A stretch of DNA of 64,000 bases from Methylohalomonas sp034521715 (GCA_034521715.1 JAXHLY010000002.1:248001-312000), one strand, 5' to 3'. Shown: positions 9,613-20,150, counted from the stretch's first letter. Numbers and translations are program-made. The notes: generated by a model from the letters alone, not told the origin.

Positions 9613-9804
9613 GCACCAGTCACATACCGCCAAATGCCTATTCGCGCAATAAACGCCAGACTTGAAAATCGATTCCCTATCGTCATTCTGGCGAAAGCGC
9701 CAGAATCCAGTGAGCTATTAATCTCCTTATACGCTTCACGAGCGACGAGATACGATAATAATTCGCGTTCATTCGCCGACTGAAACAGGCGGGATGTGTT
9801 TCGT
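9613..9804. repeat. intergenic repeats after hisC, with hairpin
   Basis: This gap between convergent hisC and the protease gene is made of dispersed repeats. Bases 9685-9706 form a perfect nine-base-pair hairpin (attctggcg, loop aaag, cgccagaat) of the common GTCATTC...GAATCCAG type. It lacks a T run but could slow transcription from both sides. Bases 9761-9780 are a short inverted copy of the CGCGAATGAACG repeat also found at 811 and 62618-62760. No gene is visible. Confidence 0.55.
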
Positions 9805-10969
9805 TTACTCGTTGCGGCTGTTCGACGCGGGCCGCCGGGCGACCTTGGGTTCGAATTCCAGTACTTCCCAGCCACGCAGCACTTCGACGTTGATTGTTGT
9901 CCCCGGATCGATACTGGTAATCCGGCGGATGGCCTGTTCGGGCTCGGTTACCGGCTGGTCGAGAATACTGATAATGATGTCGCCCGGTTGCATGCCGACA
10001 TTGTCGGCCGGACCGTCGTTCATGACACCGGCGATGAGCACACCACCCTCGGCAATATCCGGCGGTATCGAACCGGGTGGCACAATCTGTGCCTCGATCC
10101 CGAGCCAGCCGCGGGTAACCTGACCGTGGTCAATCAGTTGCTGCATTACGTTGGTGGCGATATGGACCGGTGTCGCCAGGCCGATCCCCTGCGATCCGCC
10201 GGTATTGGAAATGATCGCAGTGTTGATGCCAATTAGTTGTCCGCTACTGTTGACCAGAGCGCCGCCGGAGTTGCCGGGATTGATGGCGGCATCGGTCTGA
10301 ATGAAGTCCTCGAAGGTCGTGATACCGAGGCGCTTGCGGCCCGTGGCGCTGATGATGCCCTGGGTGACTGTCTGACCAAAACCGTAGGGATTGCCTATGG
10401 CGAGGACGACATCGCCGATACGCAGCGAGGCCGAGTCGGCGATTGCCACCGTCGGCAGATTGGCGAGATCGACCTTGAGCACGGCCGAGATCGGTATCCG
10501 GGTCGGTGCCGATCACGGTGGCATTGGTCTGGCGGCCATCGCGCAGGGTGATCTGGATCTCGTCCGCCTCGCGAATCAGATGCATGTTGGTGAGTATGTA
10601 GCCATGCTCGTTGAGGATGACACCCGAGCCGTAGTTGTTGTCGCGACGTGTGCTCGGCAACTCCTGGGCGTCGGTACCGAAGAACTCCTGTAGCAGCGGA
10701 TTGACCTGTATAGGAATGATTTTCACTGCCAGCACGTTGACCACCGCAGGGGCCGCTGTCTGTACTGCCTCATGGTATGAAGCCGGTCCTGCTGTGCTAG
10801 AATTGCCCGCCTCCGGGACCAGGGAGGGCGTTTGAGCGGCGCCTCCGCCACCGTCAGTTTCCAACAGTTCCGGGCGCAGGATCAGTATCAACAGCGCGGC
10901 CACCAGGCCGACCAGTGCCGACTGAACAATAAAGCCAAGGAGTTTTTTTATACTCAATTTATCCGCCAC
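9805..10969 (-). CDS. degS: membrane-anchored HtrA/DegS (AlgW)-type serine protease, one frameshift
   Basis: This is a periplasmic HtrA-family protease with an N-terminal membrane anchor (about residues 10-31). The chymotrypsin-like domain has catalytic His in ILTNMHLI, Asp in DPDTDL and Ser in NPGNSGGAL. One PDZ domain follows (RGWLGIEAQ to VEVLRGWE). One PDZ plus an anchor is the DegS/AlgW layout. Those proteases cut the anti-sigma factor RseA/MucA in response to unfolded outer-membrane proteins. An extra base near 10487 shifts the frame directly after the catalytic Asp; the expected sequence DTDLAVLKVDL spans it. Total about 387 residues. It lies between hisC and petA, the usual place for algW in Pseudomonas. 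Confidence 0.88.
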
Positions 10970-11109
10970 GTGTTCGTTGATTCCGGGCTTGTTCCGGTCG
11001 GATCCGGGTAATTAAAGACCGGATGGACCTGCCAAATAGGGGATAATTTAACATGATATACTGCCGGCCACTGAGCAGCAGAACGAAGATATCAGGAGCA
11101 CATTAATCC
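10970..11109. promoter_or_regulatory. divergent intergenic region between degS and petA
   Basis: This 140-base region must hold promoters for both directions. On the plus strand gataat (11042-11047) and TATACT (11055-11060) are possible -10 boxes for petA, but neither has a good -35 at 16-18 bases, so no single promoter can be fixed. AGGAG at 11095-11099 is the petA ribosome-binding site. Confidence 0.4.
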
Positions 11110-11710
11110 ATGTGTAGTGATGAAGTGAATCGCAAGCGCCGGCAGCTGATCGCCGCGACAACTGTCGTCGGTGGCGCCGGCGTTGTTGCCACCGCCGTGC
11201 CTTTTCTGTCTTCCTGGCAGCCCAGCGCCAGGGCCCGTGCCATCGGCGCACCGATCGAAGTCGATGTCAGCGGCATGCAGCCGGGCGAACTGAAACGCGA
11301 GCAGTGGCAGGGCAAGCCGCTGTGGATACTGCGCCGGGGAGATGACACGATCGATGCACTTGCGGAACTGAAGAATGCCCTGCGCGATCCCGAATCAACG
11401 GTGACGGAGCAGCAGCCGGTCTACGCCCAGAACGAATACCGTGCACGTAAACCCGAATACCTGGTTGTGATTGGTTTGTGTACACATCTGGGCTGCTCGC
11501 CTTCCTATATGGCGCCGGGAGAGGAAAGCCAGTTCAAGGAGGACTGGCACGGTGGATTCTTTTGTCCCTGCCATGGCTCACGATTTGATATGGCCGGCCG
11601 TGTCTACAAGGGTGTACCGGCACCGACCAACCTGGTCGTGCCACCTTATAAGTTTATCAGTGACACCGCGGATTCTGATTGGTGATGATTCTGATGAGGG
11701 GGTCGCATGA
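11110..11710 (+). CDS. petA: ubiquinol-cytochrome c reductase Rieske iron-sulfur subunit, frameshift at its end
   Basis: PetA is the Rieske protein of the cytochrome bc1 complex and passes electrons from quinol to cytochrome c1. A Tat-type N-terminus (RKRRQLIAATTVVGGAG) with one membrane segment precedes the Rieske domain. That domain carries both cluster-binding motifs, CTHLGC and CPCHGS. As read it ends at 11685, but the other frame continues RILIGDDSDEGVA to a TGA at 11708-11710 that overlaps the petB start. An extra base near 11671 explains this. The operon order petA-petB-petC is standard. Confidence 0.93.
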
Positions 11711-12945
11711 GCCGGTTCAGCAGAGCACTGGAAAATACCGTCGGCTGGATTGATGACCGCTTTCCGTTGATCAAGACCTGGAACGAGCATCTCGCACAGT
11801 ATTACGCACCGAAAAATTTCAACTTCTGGTATTACTTTGGTTCGCTGGCTTTGCTGGTACTGGTTATCCAGCTTGTTACCGGCATCTGGCTGACCATGAG
11901 TTACAAGCCGTCGGCCGAGAACGCCTTCGCATCGGTTGAATACATCATGCGCGATGTCGAATGGGGATGGTTGATCCGCTATATGCACTCGACCGGGGCC
12001 TCGGCATTTTTTATAGTCGTTTACTCTGCACATGTTCCGCGCCATGCTGTATGGCTCTTACAAGAAGCCGCGGGAGTTGATCTGGATTCTCGGTATGTTC
12101 ATATTTTTGTGCCTGATGGCCGAGGCCTTTTTCGGTTATCTGCTGCCGTGGGGGCAGATGTCATACTGGGGAGCCCAGGTGATCATTTCCCTGTTCGGGG
12201 CGATTCCTTTTGTCGGGGAAGATCTGGCCATCTGGATTCGGGGCGATTACGTTGTTTCCGATATAACGCTCAATCGTTTCTTTGCGTTGCATGTCATCGC
12301 ACTGCCGCTTTTACTCATAGCACTGATTTTTATGCATATTGTTGCATTGCATGAGGTGGGTTCGAATAATCCTGATGGTGTCGAGATCAAGAAAAAGAAG
12401 GATGCCAATGGCATTCCGCTGGACGGTATCAGATTTCACCCGTATTACACGGTCAAGGATATGGTCGGCGCGACGGTTTTCTTCATCGATATTCTGCTGC
12501 GGTCGTGTTTTTTGCGCCTGAAATGGGCGGTTATTTCCTCGAACACGCAAACTTCGTCCCGGCCGATCCACTACAGACCCCCGAGCATATTGCCCCGGTC
12601 TGGTACTTCACGCCATTTTACGCAATTTTGCGTGCGGTCCCTGACAAGTTTATCGGTGTTATCGCAATGGGCGCTGCTGTCATGCTGTTCTTCCTGTTGC
12701 CCTGGCTTGATCGCAGTCCGGTAAAATCGATCCGGTACCGCGGCTGGCGCTACCGTCTGGCTCTGGCAATCTTCACGGTAAGCTTCCTGTCGCTTGGCTG
12801 GCTGGGTATGCAGGCGCCTACACCAGTCTATGCCTGGATGGCACGTTTCTTTACCTTGATGTACTTCGGGTTCTTTCTGCTGATGCCGTTCTACACACAT
12901 AATGATGATAACAAACCTGTGCCGGACCGGGTGACTGACCGATGA
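11707..12945 (+). CDS. petB: ubiquinol-cytochrome c reductase cytochrome b, two frameshifts
   Basis: Cytochrome b is the membrane core of the bc1 complex and holds two b hemes and the two quinone sites. Heme-ligand histidines lie in RYMHSTGAS, in VVYLHMFRAMLYG (restored) and in LNRFFALHVIALP and ALHEVGSNNP. The Qo motif PEW-like region and the C-terminal helices follow (APVWYFTPFYAILR, LDRSPVKS). An extra T near 12027 and a base change near 12500 split the gene into three frames. The joined protein is about 412 residues. ATGA overlaps link it to petA and petC. Confidence 0.92.
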
Positions 12946-13663
12946 TGCGCACGACACTGCTTTTATGTTTGCTGATGCTGGCCGGTGCCGTTACGGCTGC
13001 CGGCGACGAGCCCATCTATCATGTCGATATCGATCTGAGACGATAAGGCCTCTTTGCAGAATGGTGCACGATTGTTTGTAAACTATTGCATGGGCTGCCA
13101 CTCGGCCAAGTACATGCGTTATAATCGTCTTGGCAAGGATCTGGGTATCACGGATCGAAGTGCTGGAACGGAACCTCATGTTCGGCACTGACAAGGCTGG
13201 TTCAATCATGGGTACTGCCATGCCGGCCGGGCCGGCGGAAGACTGGTTCGGTGGTGTGGTACCCCCGGATCTGACGCTGTCGGCCCGCTCTCGGGGGGCC
13301 GATTGGCTTTATTCTTATTTACTCACCTTCTACCGTGATCCGGACACTCTAACGGGCTTCAATAACCTCCAGTTCAAGGGTGCGGCCATGCCGCATGTGC
13401 TGTGGGAACTCCAGGGCATTAAACGCACGGTTGACGATGGGCGTGGTCACAATACGGAGCTGGAGACTGCGGTCGAAGGGTTCCATGAGCGATGAGGAAT
13501 TCCGCAGTGCCATGCGCGATCTGGTGAATTTTATGGTTTATATTGCTGAACCCGCCAAGCTTCAGCGGTATACCGGATCGGTTCCTGGGTGATTTTTTAC
13601 CTGCTAATCCTGCTCGCTGTTGTGTACCTGTTGAAGAAGGAATTCTGGCGTGATGTCCATTAA
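12942..13663 (+). CDS. petC: ubiquinol-cytochrome c reductase cytochrome c1, four frameshifts
   Basis: PetC is the membrane-anchored cytochrome c1 that passes electrons to soluble cytochrome c. Visible parts are a signal peptide (LLLCLLMLAGAVTAAG), the heme motif CMGCH in LFVNYCMGCHSAKYMRYNRL, and the axial Met region AAMPHVLWELQG. A C-terminal anchor (WVIFYLLILLAVVYLLKKEF) ends the protein. Four one-base indels break the gene: near 13044 and 13157 (extra C), 13487 (extra T) and 13574 (missing C). The reconstructed length of about 240 residues is normal. The start is at 12942 or the next codon. Four breaks in 720 bases is one of the densest clusters in the window. Confidence 0.9.
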
Positions 13664-13716
13664 TCAGCGCTGAGACCGACTGTCATGATTATCATTGTTA
13701 CAGGAGTGACCGGAGA

Positions 13717-14340
13717 GTGAGCGTGACGACAAGACGTTCTGTCATGATACTTTATTCAGACAGGCTGGATCCAACCGGCCACGTTGCACGCATCGTACTC
13801 GCTGAGAAAGACATCAATGTCGAGATTATCTATGTTGACCCTGACGACCCACCGACGGAATTACGTGAGCTCAATCCTTATACTGACACCCTGACACTCG
13901 CGGATCGCGATCTGGTACTGTACGACGTCCAGATAATCATGGAATATCTGGATGAACGTTTTCCTCACCCGCCATTAATGCCGGTAGACCCGGTCGCGCG
14001 TGCCAGTAACAGACAGCTTTGCTATCGTGTGCGGCGTGATATCTATAGCCCGATTGCCGATTTGACAAAAGGCAATGAAATTGCGGCAGCCAATGCACGC
14101 AAGGCGATTCGTGACAATCTGACGGCGATTGCCGGTGCCTTTACCCAGAAACCCTATTTTATGTCGGACGAATATACGCTGGTGGACTGCTGTATGGCGC
14201 CGGTATTGTGGAGACTACCGTATTTCGGTATTAAACTACCGCCCTCCGCCAAACCAATGCAGAAATATGCCGAACGGCTGTTTGAACGTCCGGGCTTTCT
14301 GAAAAGCCTGTCCGATGCAGAGCGCGATATGCGCAGTTGA
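13717..14340 (+). CDS. sspA: stringent starvation protein A (GST-fold transcription regulator)
   Basis: SspA has a glutathione-S-transferase fold and binds RNA polymerase sigma70 holoenzyme to affect stationary-phase and virulence gene expression. It has a thioredoxin-like N-terminus (VMILYSDRLDPTGHVARIVL), the family DVQIIMEYLDERFPHPPL block, and an all-helical C-terminal domain. The GTG at 13717 has AGGAG about ten bases upstream; GTG at 13723 or ATG at 13744 are alternatives. The frame is intact at 207 residues. sspB follows after six bases, the standard sspAB pair downstream of petABC. Confidence 0.92.
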   Translation: MSVTTRRSVMILYSDRLDPTGHVARIVLAEKDINVEIIYVDPDDPPTELRELNPYTDTLTLADRDLVLYDVQIIMEYLDERFPHPPLMPVDPVARASNRQLCYRVRRDIYSPIADLTKGNEIAAANARKAIRDNLTAIAGAFTQKPYFMSDEYTLVDCCMAPVLWRLPYFGIKLPPSAKPMQKYAERLFERPGFLKSLSDAERDMRS

Positions 14341-14346
14341 GTTCGT

Positions 14347-14766
14347 ATGTCTGATTCTGAAACTCCGGCCATGACATCCAGCAGGCCTTACCTGATTCGG
14401 GCGCTGTATGAATGGATTACAGACAATGGCATGATACCGTTGATCCTCGTCGATGCCACCGCACCGGGCGTTGAGGTACCACAGGCGTTCGTAGATAACG
14501 GCAGGATTATCCTCAATATTTCCATGAGCGCCGTGCAAGGTCTGGAGATCGGGGACATATTCGTCAGTTTCCGGGGTCGCTTCGGCGGTGCTGCGCAGGA
14601 CGTTATCGTGCCTGTCACGGCCGTGCAGGCGATTTATGCCCGGGAGACCAGTGCCGGCATGATGTTTCCCGATGAGGAGGATTCCGCCTCGGAATCAGCG
14701 GATGAGCATGGTGGCCATACAGATGTCAGCGCCGGGGACCGGTCACATTTGCGTGTTATTAAGTAA
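14347..14766 (+). CDS. sspB: ClpXP protease adaptor SspB
   Basis: SspB delivers ssrA-tagged proteins to ClpXP. The folded domain starts at RPYLIRALYEWITDNG and ends near AIYARETSAGMMF. An acidic flexible linker follows, then the C-terminal ClpX-binding tail HLRVIK, which is complete here. 139 residues, intact. The stop overlaps the convergent HAD gene by eight bases. Confidence 0.93.
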   Translation: MSDSETPAMTSSRPYLIRALYEWITDNGMIPLILVDATAPGVEVPQAFVDNGRIILNISMSAVQGLEIGDIFVSFRGRFGGAAQDVIVPVTAVQAIYARETSAGMMFPDEEDSASESADEHGGHTDVSAGDRSHLRVIK

Positions 14767-15531
14767 TTTGCTGCCAGTAATCCGGTAATCCGGCGACTGA
14801 ATCAAGCACTGCGGCAGGTTTGATATTGCCGTCCAGATCCGAGTCCTTGTATTTCCCTGTTTTCACCAGCGCGGCCTGCAGGCCCGCCCGCTGTGCACCG
14901 TCGATGTCCGTACGGATGTCATCACCAACCATTAACGTTTCTCCGGCCAGACAGTGCAGCTGTCTGAGCGCGATTTTGAAAAAATCGCCGGCCGGCTTGC
15001 CCAGTACCACGGCAGTTTTGTCACCGGCAAATTCCAGGGCACGAACAAAAGGACCGGTATCCAGGCGCAAGCCATCAGGTGCCCGCCAGTAACGCGTCAT
15101 GCCGAGCGCCAGCAACCGGCATTCGGGATTGGCCTGAAGCAGTCGGAAGGCCCGGTTCAGTCGCATGAAATCCCAGTCCTCACCCAGATCGCCGAGGATG
15201 ACGGCGGCGGCGCCGTCTCGGTATTCTCATCGAGGATGTTGAAATCGTCGAAATCGGCGCGGGTTGCAGCCGGCACGAACAGCGCAATGTCTGTTAGCAA
15301 CTGCTGGCGTAACCAGTGGCAGGCGGCGACCGGTGGCGTCAGGATAGTGTCTGCGTCGATTTCGAGGCCGTAATCCTGCAGGCGCTCGGCGATTGCGCTG
15401 CGCGGACGCGAAGTAGTATTGGTAACGAAAAGATGGGCGATGGATTGCTGCCGTACCCAGTCCAGGGTATCGACGGCACCGTGAATGGCCTTGCCATCCT
15501 GATAAATAACACCATCCAGATCGAAGAGCAA
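14759..15531 (-). CDS. HAD-superfamily (subfamily IIA) phosphatase, one frameshift
   Basis: This is a NagD/HDHD2-like HAD hydrolase of about 255 residues. Motif I is LLFDLDGVIYQ, motif II threonine lies in LFVTNTTSRPRS, motif III lysine in VLGKPAGDFF, and motif IV is VGDDIRTDIDGAQRAG. The type IIA cap lies between II and III. Substrate is unknown; relatives act on phosphoglycolate, sugar phosphates or phospholysine. The two halves join near 15200 through AAAVILGDLGEDWDFMRLNR after a one-base correction. The start is uncertain: TTG at 15531 is used, and a better start may be hidden by an indel. Confidence 0.8.
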
Positions 15532-15643
15532 TGCCTGCGTGGTAGCCTGTGGCAGTCAGCTACTATAATTTCATTTTATACAGAAGCAGGCAGTTGGAAA
15601 GCAAATGCTTTATGTGCACCAATATTGATCACGGCAGATTACC

Positions 15644-15660
15644 GGCCGGCAGCGCCGGCC
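15644..15660. terminator. GC-rich hairpin 3' of dolP
   Basis: GGCCGGC, loop AGC, GCCGGCC is a perfect seven-base-pair hairpin 24 bases after the dolP stop, in the 150-base gap between two minus-strand genes. It has no T run, so it may be a weak terminator or an RNA-stabilising stem. Nothing else is seen in 15532-15683. Confidence 0.4.
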
Positions 15661-15683
15661 AGAAATTCATTTCCAAACGGTAG

Positions 15684-16268
15684 TCAGGATTCGCTGTATG
15701 GCTGAAACAGCTTAACCACTTTCTGTACACCACCGACCTGTCGCGTTGCCTCGGTTGCTATACCCGCTTCCTGCTCATCAAGCAGGCCCAGGAGATAGAC
15801 AATACCGCGTTCGGTTACGACCTTGACCTTGGTGGCATCCAGGCCTTCCTGGCCGAATAGTTTGGTTTTGACCTTGGTGGTTATCATGGTGTCACTGCTA
15901 CGTGACATGTAGGAGCTGGGTGCTGCAACAGCAATCTCGTTGTAGACCTTGGTGACGGCGGGAACATGTCTGACAATCTCCACAGCTTTCCTGCGAAGCT
16001 CTTCCGATGGTGCTTCCCCGGTCATCAGTACGACAGTGTTATAACTGGTAATACTGATATGGGTATTGTCCCTGATTTCGGTATCACTATTTAATTCCCG
16101 GGCTGCCTTGATCTCGATTGCCTGATCTTCAACAAAGGTTCCCGTCGTGCGGCGGTCATTGGCAACCACGGCCCCGGTCGCAACAGCGCCGCCGGCTACG
16201 GCGACACAGCCGCTCAACCAGATGCATATGAATACGATAGTACATGACTTGATATACCGGGCCAGCAT
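15684..16268 (-). CDS. dolP: outer-membrane BON-domain lipoprotein DolP (YraP)
   Basis: DolP is a division-site outer-membrane lipoprotein that supports envelope integrity. The signal peptide ends in the lipobox LSGC (Cys21). Two BON domains follow, about residues 50-118 (ELNSDTEIRDNTHISITSYN) and 125-194 (SDTMITTKVKTKLFG). 194 residues, intact. It is last in the lpoA-yraN-diaA-dolP group, the same order as in E. coli and Pseudomonas, which separates it from OsmY. Confidence 0.9.
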   Translation of the reverse strand: MLARYIKSCTIVFICIWLSGCVAVAGGAVATGAVVANDRRTTGTFVEDQAIEIKAARELNSDTEIRDNTHISITSYNTVVLMTGEAPSEELRRKAVEIVRHVPAVTKVYNEIAVAAPSSYMSRSSDTMITTKVKTKLFGQEGLDATKVKVVTERGIVYLLGLLDEQEAGIATEATRQVGGVQKVVKLFQPYSES

Positions 16269-16274
16269 ATTGAG

Positions 16275-16868
16275 TTAGTCCTCCTGTCCTAGTAAACGGC
16301 GATCAATCAGATCGCAGATTGCATGTATTACCTTAAGATGAATCTCATGAATACATGCAGTTGTCCAACTTGGAGCACGAATTTCAATATCGTCCTCCTG
16401 AATCAATTCTGTTATCCGGCCTCCGTCCTGGCCGGTTAACGCGACGACATACATTTTACGATCATGCGCGGCATCGATTGCATGAATGATATTATGCGAG
16501 CTACCACTGTGGCTGGCTACCAGTAAAATGTCACCGGGCTGACCAAGTGCCCGGATCTGTTTCGAGAAAATATCGGCAAACTGATAGTCATCAGCAATTG
16601 ACGTGAGTGTAGTCGCATCGGGCGTCAGTGCAATAGCCGGCAAGCCCGGCCTGTCCATGACAAAGCGGTTAAGCATGATCGCCGAAAAATGCTGGACACA
16701 TGCGGCAGAGGCGCCATTGCCACAGGCAAGTATTTTTTTGTCATTCAGTAATGCGCCGGCTGTCATACCTGCAGCTATGACAATAAATGGCGCCAGGGTG
16801 TCGGCGGAGCCGGACAGTGCCTGAACGCTCTCTTCAAACATTTCTCTGACTCTGTGCGCAGCGTCCAT
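16275..16868 (-). CDS. diaA: DnaA initiator-associating SIS-domain protein
   Basis: This is a SIS-domain protein of 197 residues, related to phosphoheptose isomerase (GmhA). The SIS core reads ILACGNGASAACVQHFSA, then DILLVASHSGSSHNIIHAID, then VVALTGQDGG. DiaA binds DnaA tetramers and promotes timely replication initiation. Its position between yraN and dolP argues for diaA rather than gmhA, though sequence alone does not settle it. It is intact and ends six bases before dolP. Confidence 0.85.
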   Translation of the reverse strand: MDAAHRVREMFEESVQALSGSADTLAPFIVIAAGMTAGALLNDKKILACGNGASAACVQHFSAIMLNRFVMDRPGLPAIALTPDATTLTSIADDYQFADIFSKQIRALGQPGDILLVASHSGSSHNIIHAIDAAHDRKMYVVALTGQDGGRITELIQEDDIEIRAPSWTTACIHEIHLKVIHAICDLIDRRLLGQED

Positions 16869-16887
16869 TCATTGTCCCGAATGGGTT

Positions 16888-16932
16888 AATTCCCGCCGCA
16901 TCTGCGTTATTACTGGCATTCCGGCGGGAATT
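16888..16932. repeat. inverted repeat between diaA and yraN
   Basis: Bases 16888-16898 (aattcccgccg) are exactly inverted at 16922-16932, giving an 11-base-pair stem with a 23-base loop just after the yraN stop. It could reduce read-through or stabilise the lpoA-yraN message. There is no T run. Confidence 0.5.
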
Positions 16933-16934
16933 CT

Positions 16935-17322
16935 TCAGAAGGCATTGGTCAGCCAATGGCAGGTGGCATTATCCTGCGGTCCGGTTAGCGTAATGATATC
17001 GAAACGGCAATCTCCGTTTGCTGATGTCGCATGGTGCTGCAGGTAATGTTCGCGCCGTGGCGCGCAAACGGCGCCGTTTGGCAGCAGTGATGGTTTCTGT
17101 TGTACGGCAGAATGCCTCACTTGACCGGTAACGCACCTCGACAAAAACCAGTGTACTGCCATCCTGCATGATGATATCTATTTCCCCGCAAGGAGCGCGG
17201 TAATTGCGCACAACCAGTTCCAGGCCGCGGGCCCGGAGGTATTCAACAGCCTGCTGTTCAGCAGCACGGCCGCGCCGGTAAATAGCCCGGCGCCTTTCAG
17301 TGCCGGAGCGCCATGTTGTCAT
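16935..17322 (-). CDS. yraN: YraN family endonuclease-like protein, one frameshift
   Basis: YraN (UPF0102) has a restriction-endonuclease-like fold; its cellular role is unknown. The active-site-like core is visible: GRAAEQQAVEYLRARGLEL, RNYRAPCGEIDIIMQDGSTL, then VFVEVRYRSS, with the E-D-(E)xK pattern degenerate at the lysine (ExR). Near 17045 the frame shifts and the second half continues EHYLQHHATSANGDCRFDII to a TGA at 16935-16937. The start (MTTWRSGTERRR) overlaps the lpoA end by 26 bases. Confidence 0.8.
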
Positions 17323-19186
17323 CATCCATTGACCGGGGTATGCCGTTGACGAATCTGGCCCATTGCAGATGACGCCGGACATGACCGTCATTACCGACCG
17401 ATAGCCCGCCGGTGACACCTTCGAAGCGTGCACTTTGATCCAGAGCCATACGGCTTAATTGGGACAGTATACGATAGGCGTCGATACCGAGCGCATACAG
17501 ACGCGGGTTATTGTCCATTCTTTCGGACCAGTGACGTTTGATTTCCCGGTACATTGGCGTCTGTTTCTGGGCAGGATCCAGCAGCCAGGGCATGTCGGCG
17601 AATATAAAATCATTCAGATCGGCATCGGCGGATCTGTTGGCTACGCCGCTGTAAATGTGGGATGTGGCATAAACCGGTAAATCATCGGCGCGGTGAAACT
17701 GTAATTGTGGGCCAATCTGGCGGCCGGCCGCCGGATTACCGGCCAGCATGATAAAGTCGGCATCCTGACGGCGACGCGGTTCACTCTCAAGACTGCGCTG
17801 TAATTGAGCGCGCAGGGCCTTGTAGCGCTGCTCGCTGTTGTCGATGTTCAGCAACGCCTGGACAGCGTCCGGAATACTGCTGTCCTTCCGAACTGTAGGA
17901 GACACGCTCGAGCACTTTGCCGCCCAGTTCCTCGAAAGTGTGACTGAAAGCCTTGTAAACCCGATCACCCCACTCGTTCTGAGGTGTCATGGCCAGTGCA
18001 TGGGCATGACCATCAAACCATGCGCGCTCGGCAATCTGCCTGGCCTCGTCTTCCGGCGCCAGACTGAACTGATAGAGAAGCGGCAGGCGCTGGCCTTTAT
18101 TGATTGCCCGGATAGCGGCCGGTGTCACCCTCGTAATAATTCAGTGTCAATGTCGGTACTGTAATGAGTCCCTGGTTGACCAGCGTATTCACCGCGCCTT
18201 TCTGCAGCGGCCCGACGATCATCTGCGCACCATCGGTGACCGCCTGGTTGTAGATGCTGACGATATTTTCCTGGCCGGCGTCATAGATACGGATCTCGGG
18301 CCGATCGCTGCCATCCTGGTACCAGCCGGCCATGAAGCCGTCGCGGATGATGCGGGCGGCCTCGCTATAGGCGGAGCTGAAAGGCAGGATAAGGGCGATC
18401 CTGCTTCGGCAGCTGGCCGATGTTCTCGGCCAGGCTGCGCAGCCCCGGCAGCACGGTTTCGACGCCGGGATGGTCCGGGTACTGCAGTTGCCAGTCATCC
18501 AGCGTGCGCCGCAGGTTGGCGGGGTCGGTCAACTCGGCTTTTTCGATCAGCGCCAGCTCCAGCCAGCCGGTGGCGACCGGGTTGGCGTTCTTGCGCAGTT
18601 CGTTAAGCTCGGTGCGGTCCAGCCGCCGCAGATCTTCCCAGAGGGTATCGAGATGTTCCATGCGCTCGGTCTGCTCGCGCAGCTCGTAATCGGCGGCCAG
18701 TCTTTCCGCGACCGTGGCCGTGGTCTTGCCCTGGGTTTCGTAGGCACGGGCGCGCAGCAGATGGTATTCGCCCCGCAGCAGCGGCTGCGTGTCGGCAGGG
18801 TAGGCACCCTGCAGGCGTTCCAGTGCCAGTTCAGTATTGTCGTCGGCCAGCGCCAGCTGCGCCCCGAGCAGGCGCTCACGCACGAACAGCAGCGGCTGTT
18901 CCTCGGCCTCGAGCTCGACACGTTCAAGCTGTTGCCGGACCTGGCCAGGATCGCCGGCCTTAAAGAAGGCCTCGGCGGCATCAATACGGTAACCGGCGGC
19001 CTGTTCGCCGCGGCTTTCATCGGCCAGTTGCTTGAACTGCTCGGCGGCGGTGGCGTAATTGCCTGCCTGCATATCGGCGCGTGCTGCCTCGGCGGCGGCG
19101 AGCTGTTCGTCGTCGGGTCTGGCAGGGCCTGTGCCGCAACCGCTGGCCAATGTGGCCACGAGGGCAAGCAACAATAGAATGCGCAT
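17297..19186 (-). CDS. lpoA: penicillin-binding protein activator LpoA, three frameshifts
   Basis: LpoA is an outer-membrane lipoprotein that reaches through the periplasm to activate PBP1A. A signal peptide with lipobox LASGC is followed by a helical TPR-like N-terminal domain (residues 25-270). The C-terminal domain has a periplasmic-binding-protein fold (RIALILPFSSAYSEAARIIR, then GAQMIVGPLQKGAV, LAPEDEARQIAERAW, and DADFIMLAGNPAAGRQI). Breaks near 18398, 18120 and 17897 split it over four segments. The joined protein is about 630 residues, normal. It is divergent from rsmI, as in E. coli. Confidence 0.87.
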
Positions 19187-19279
19187 AATGATATGTTAGC
19201 AGTTTGTCTTTACCAGCTGTTAGCTCTGTTCAGTAGACTGTGACAACGGCCAAAATTTCACCGAGACTAACGGACGGTT

Positions 19280-20150
19280 ATGAACAATCCGGCAGGAACG
19301 CTTTACATTGTAGCCACACCGATCGGCAACCTGGCCGATCTCGGTGAGCGTGCGCGCTCATAACGCTGGCCAGGAGGCGGATCTGATACTGGCCGAGGAT
19401 ACGCGTCACAGCCAGAAGCTGTTGAATCATTATGCGATCCGGACACCTCTGTTGTCATTGCACGAGCATAACGAACAGCAGCGTATCGATGAACTGCTGG
19501 CACGGCTGCACGGCGGGCGAAATCGCTGGCACTGATCAGCGATGCCGGTACGCCGCTGATCAGCGATCCGGGTTACCGCCTGGTGCGGCGCCGCGCATGC
19601 TGCCGGTCTCGCCGTGCTGTCCATACCCGGCCCGAGTGCACTGACGGCAGCCCTGTCCGTTGCCGGCCAGCCGACCGATCGCTTTGTCTTCGAAGGCTAT
19701 CTGCCGGCCAGGCAGGCCGCACGCCGTAAACGCCTGGCGGAACTCGCCGTGGAAACCCGCACGCTGGTATTCTATGAAACCCCGCACCGGCTCGTCGCGA
19801 TGCTGAACGATGCCATAGACGCGTTTAGCGCCGACCGCCCGGCCACCCTGGTGCAAGGAGCTGACCAAGCAGTTCGAACAGCATGCATCGCGGCAACGCT
19901 GGCGCGACCTGCAGTGACTGGCTGACCGCGGATGCCCGAAGCGCGGCCAGGGCGAATTCGTCATCGTCGTCGCCGGCAATCCGCAGCCGCCGCCGAAGCC
20001 GACGATCCGCGGCCACTGCTGCGCAGCCTGCTGGCGGCATCTGCCGGTGAAAACCGCTGCGACCATTGTAGCGGAAGTCAGCGATCACTCGCGAAATGAA
20101 CTGTATCAACTCGCACTGGAGATGAAGGATGACGCGCATTCTGGGGACAG
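19280..20150 (+). CDS. rsmI: 16S rRNA 2'-O-methyltransferase (C1402), heavily frameshifted
   Basis: RsmI methylates the 2'-O of C1402 in the ribosomal P site. Recognisable pieces in several frames are TLYIVATPIGNLADLGERA, EADLILAEDTRHSQKLLNHY, ALISDAGTPLISDPGY, IPGPSALTAALSVAGQPTDR, FYETPHRL and TIVAEVSDHSRNELYQLALE. At least five indels (near 19360, 19517, 19590, 19855 and 19915) separate them. The expected stop after LALEMKDD is missing: the frame runs on into rnpB. The junction at about 20148 coincides with a mobile-element-like sequence. The end given is approximate. Confidence 0.82.

Noticed and set aside
17465..17479. gggacagtatac sequence similar to that after rsmI
   Set aside because: It is ordinary lpoA coding sequence (AYRILSQLS read on the minus strand), so the match is chance.
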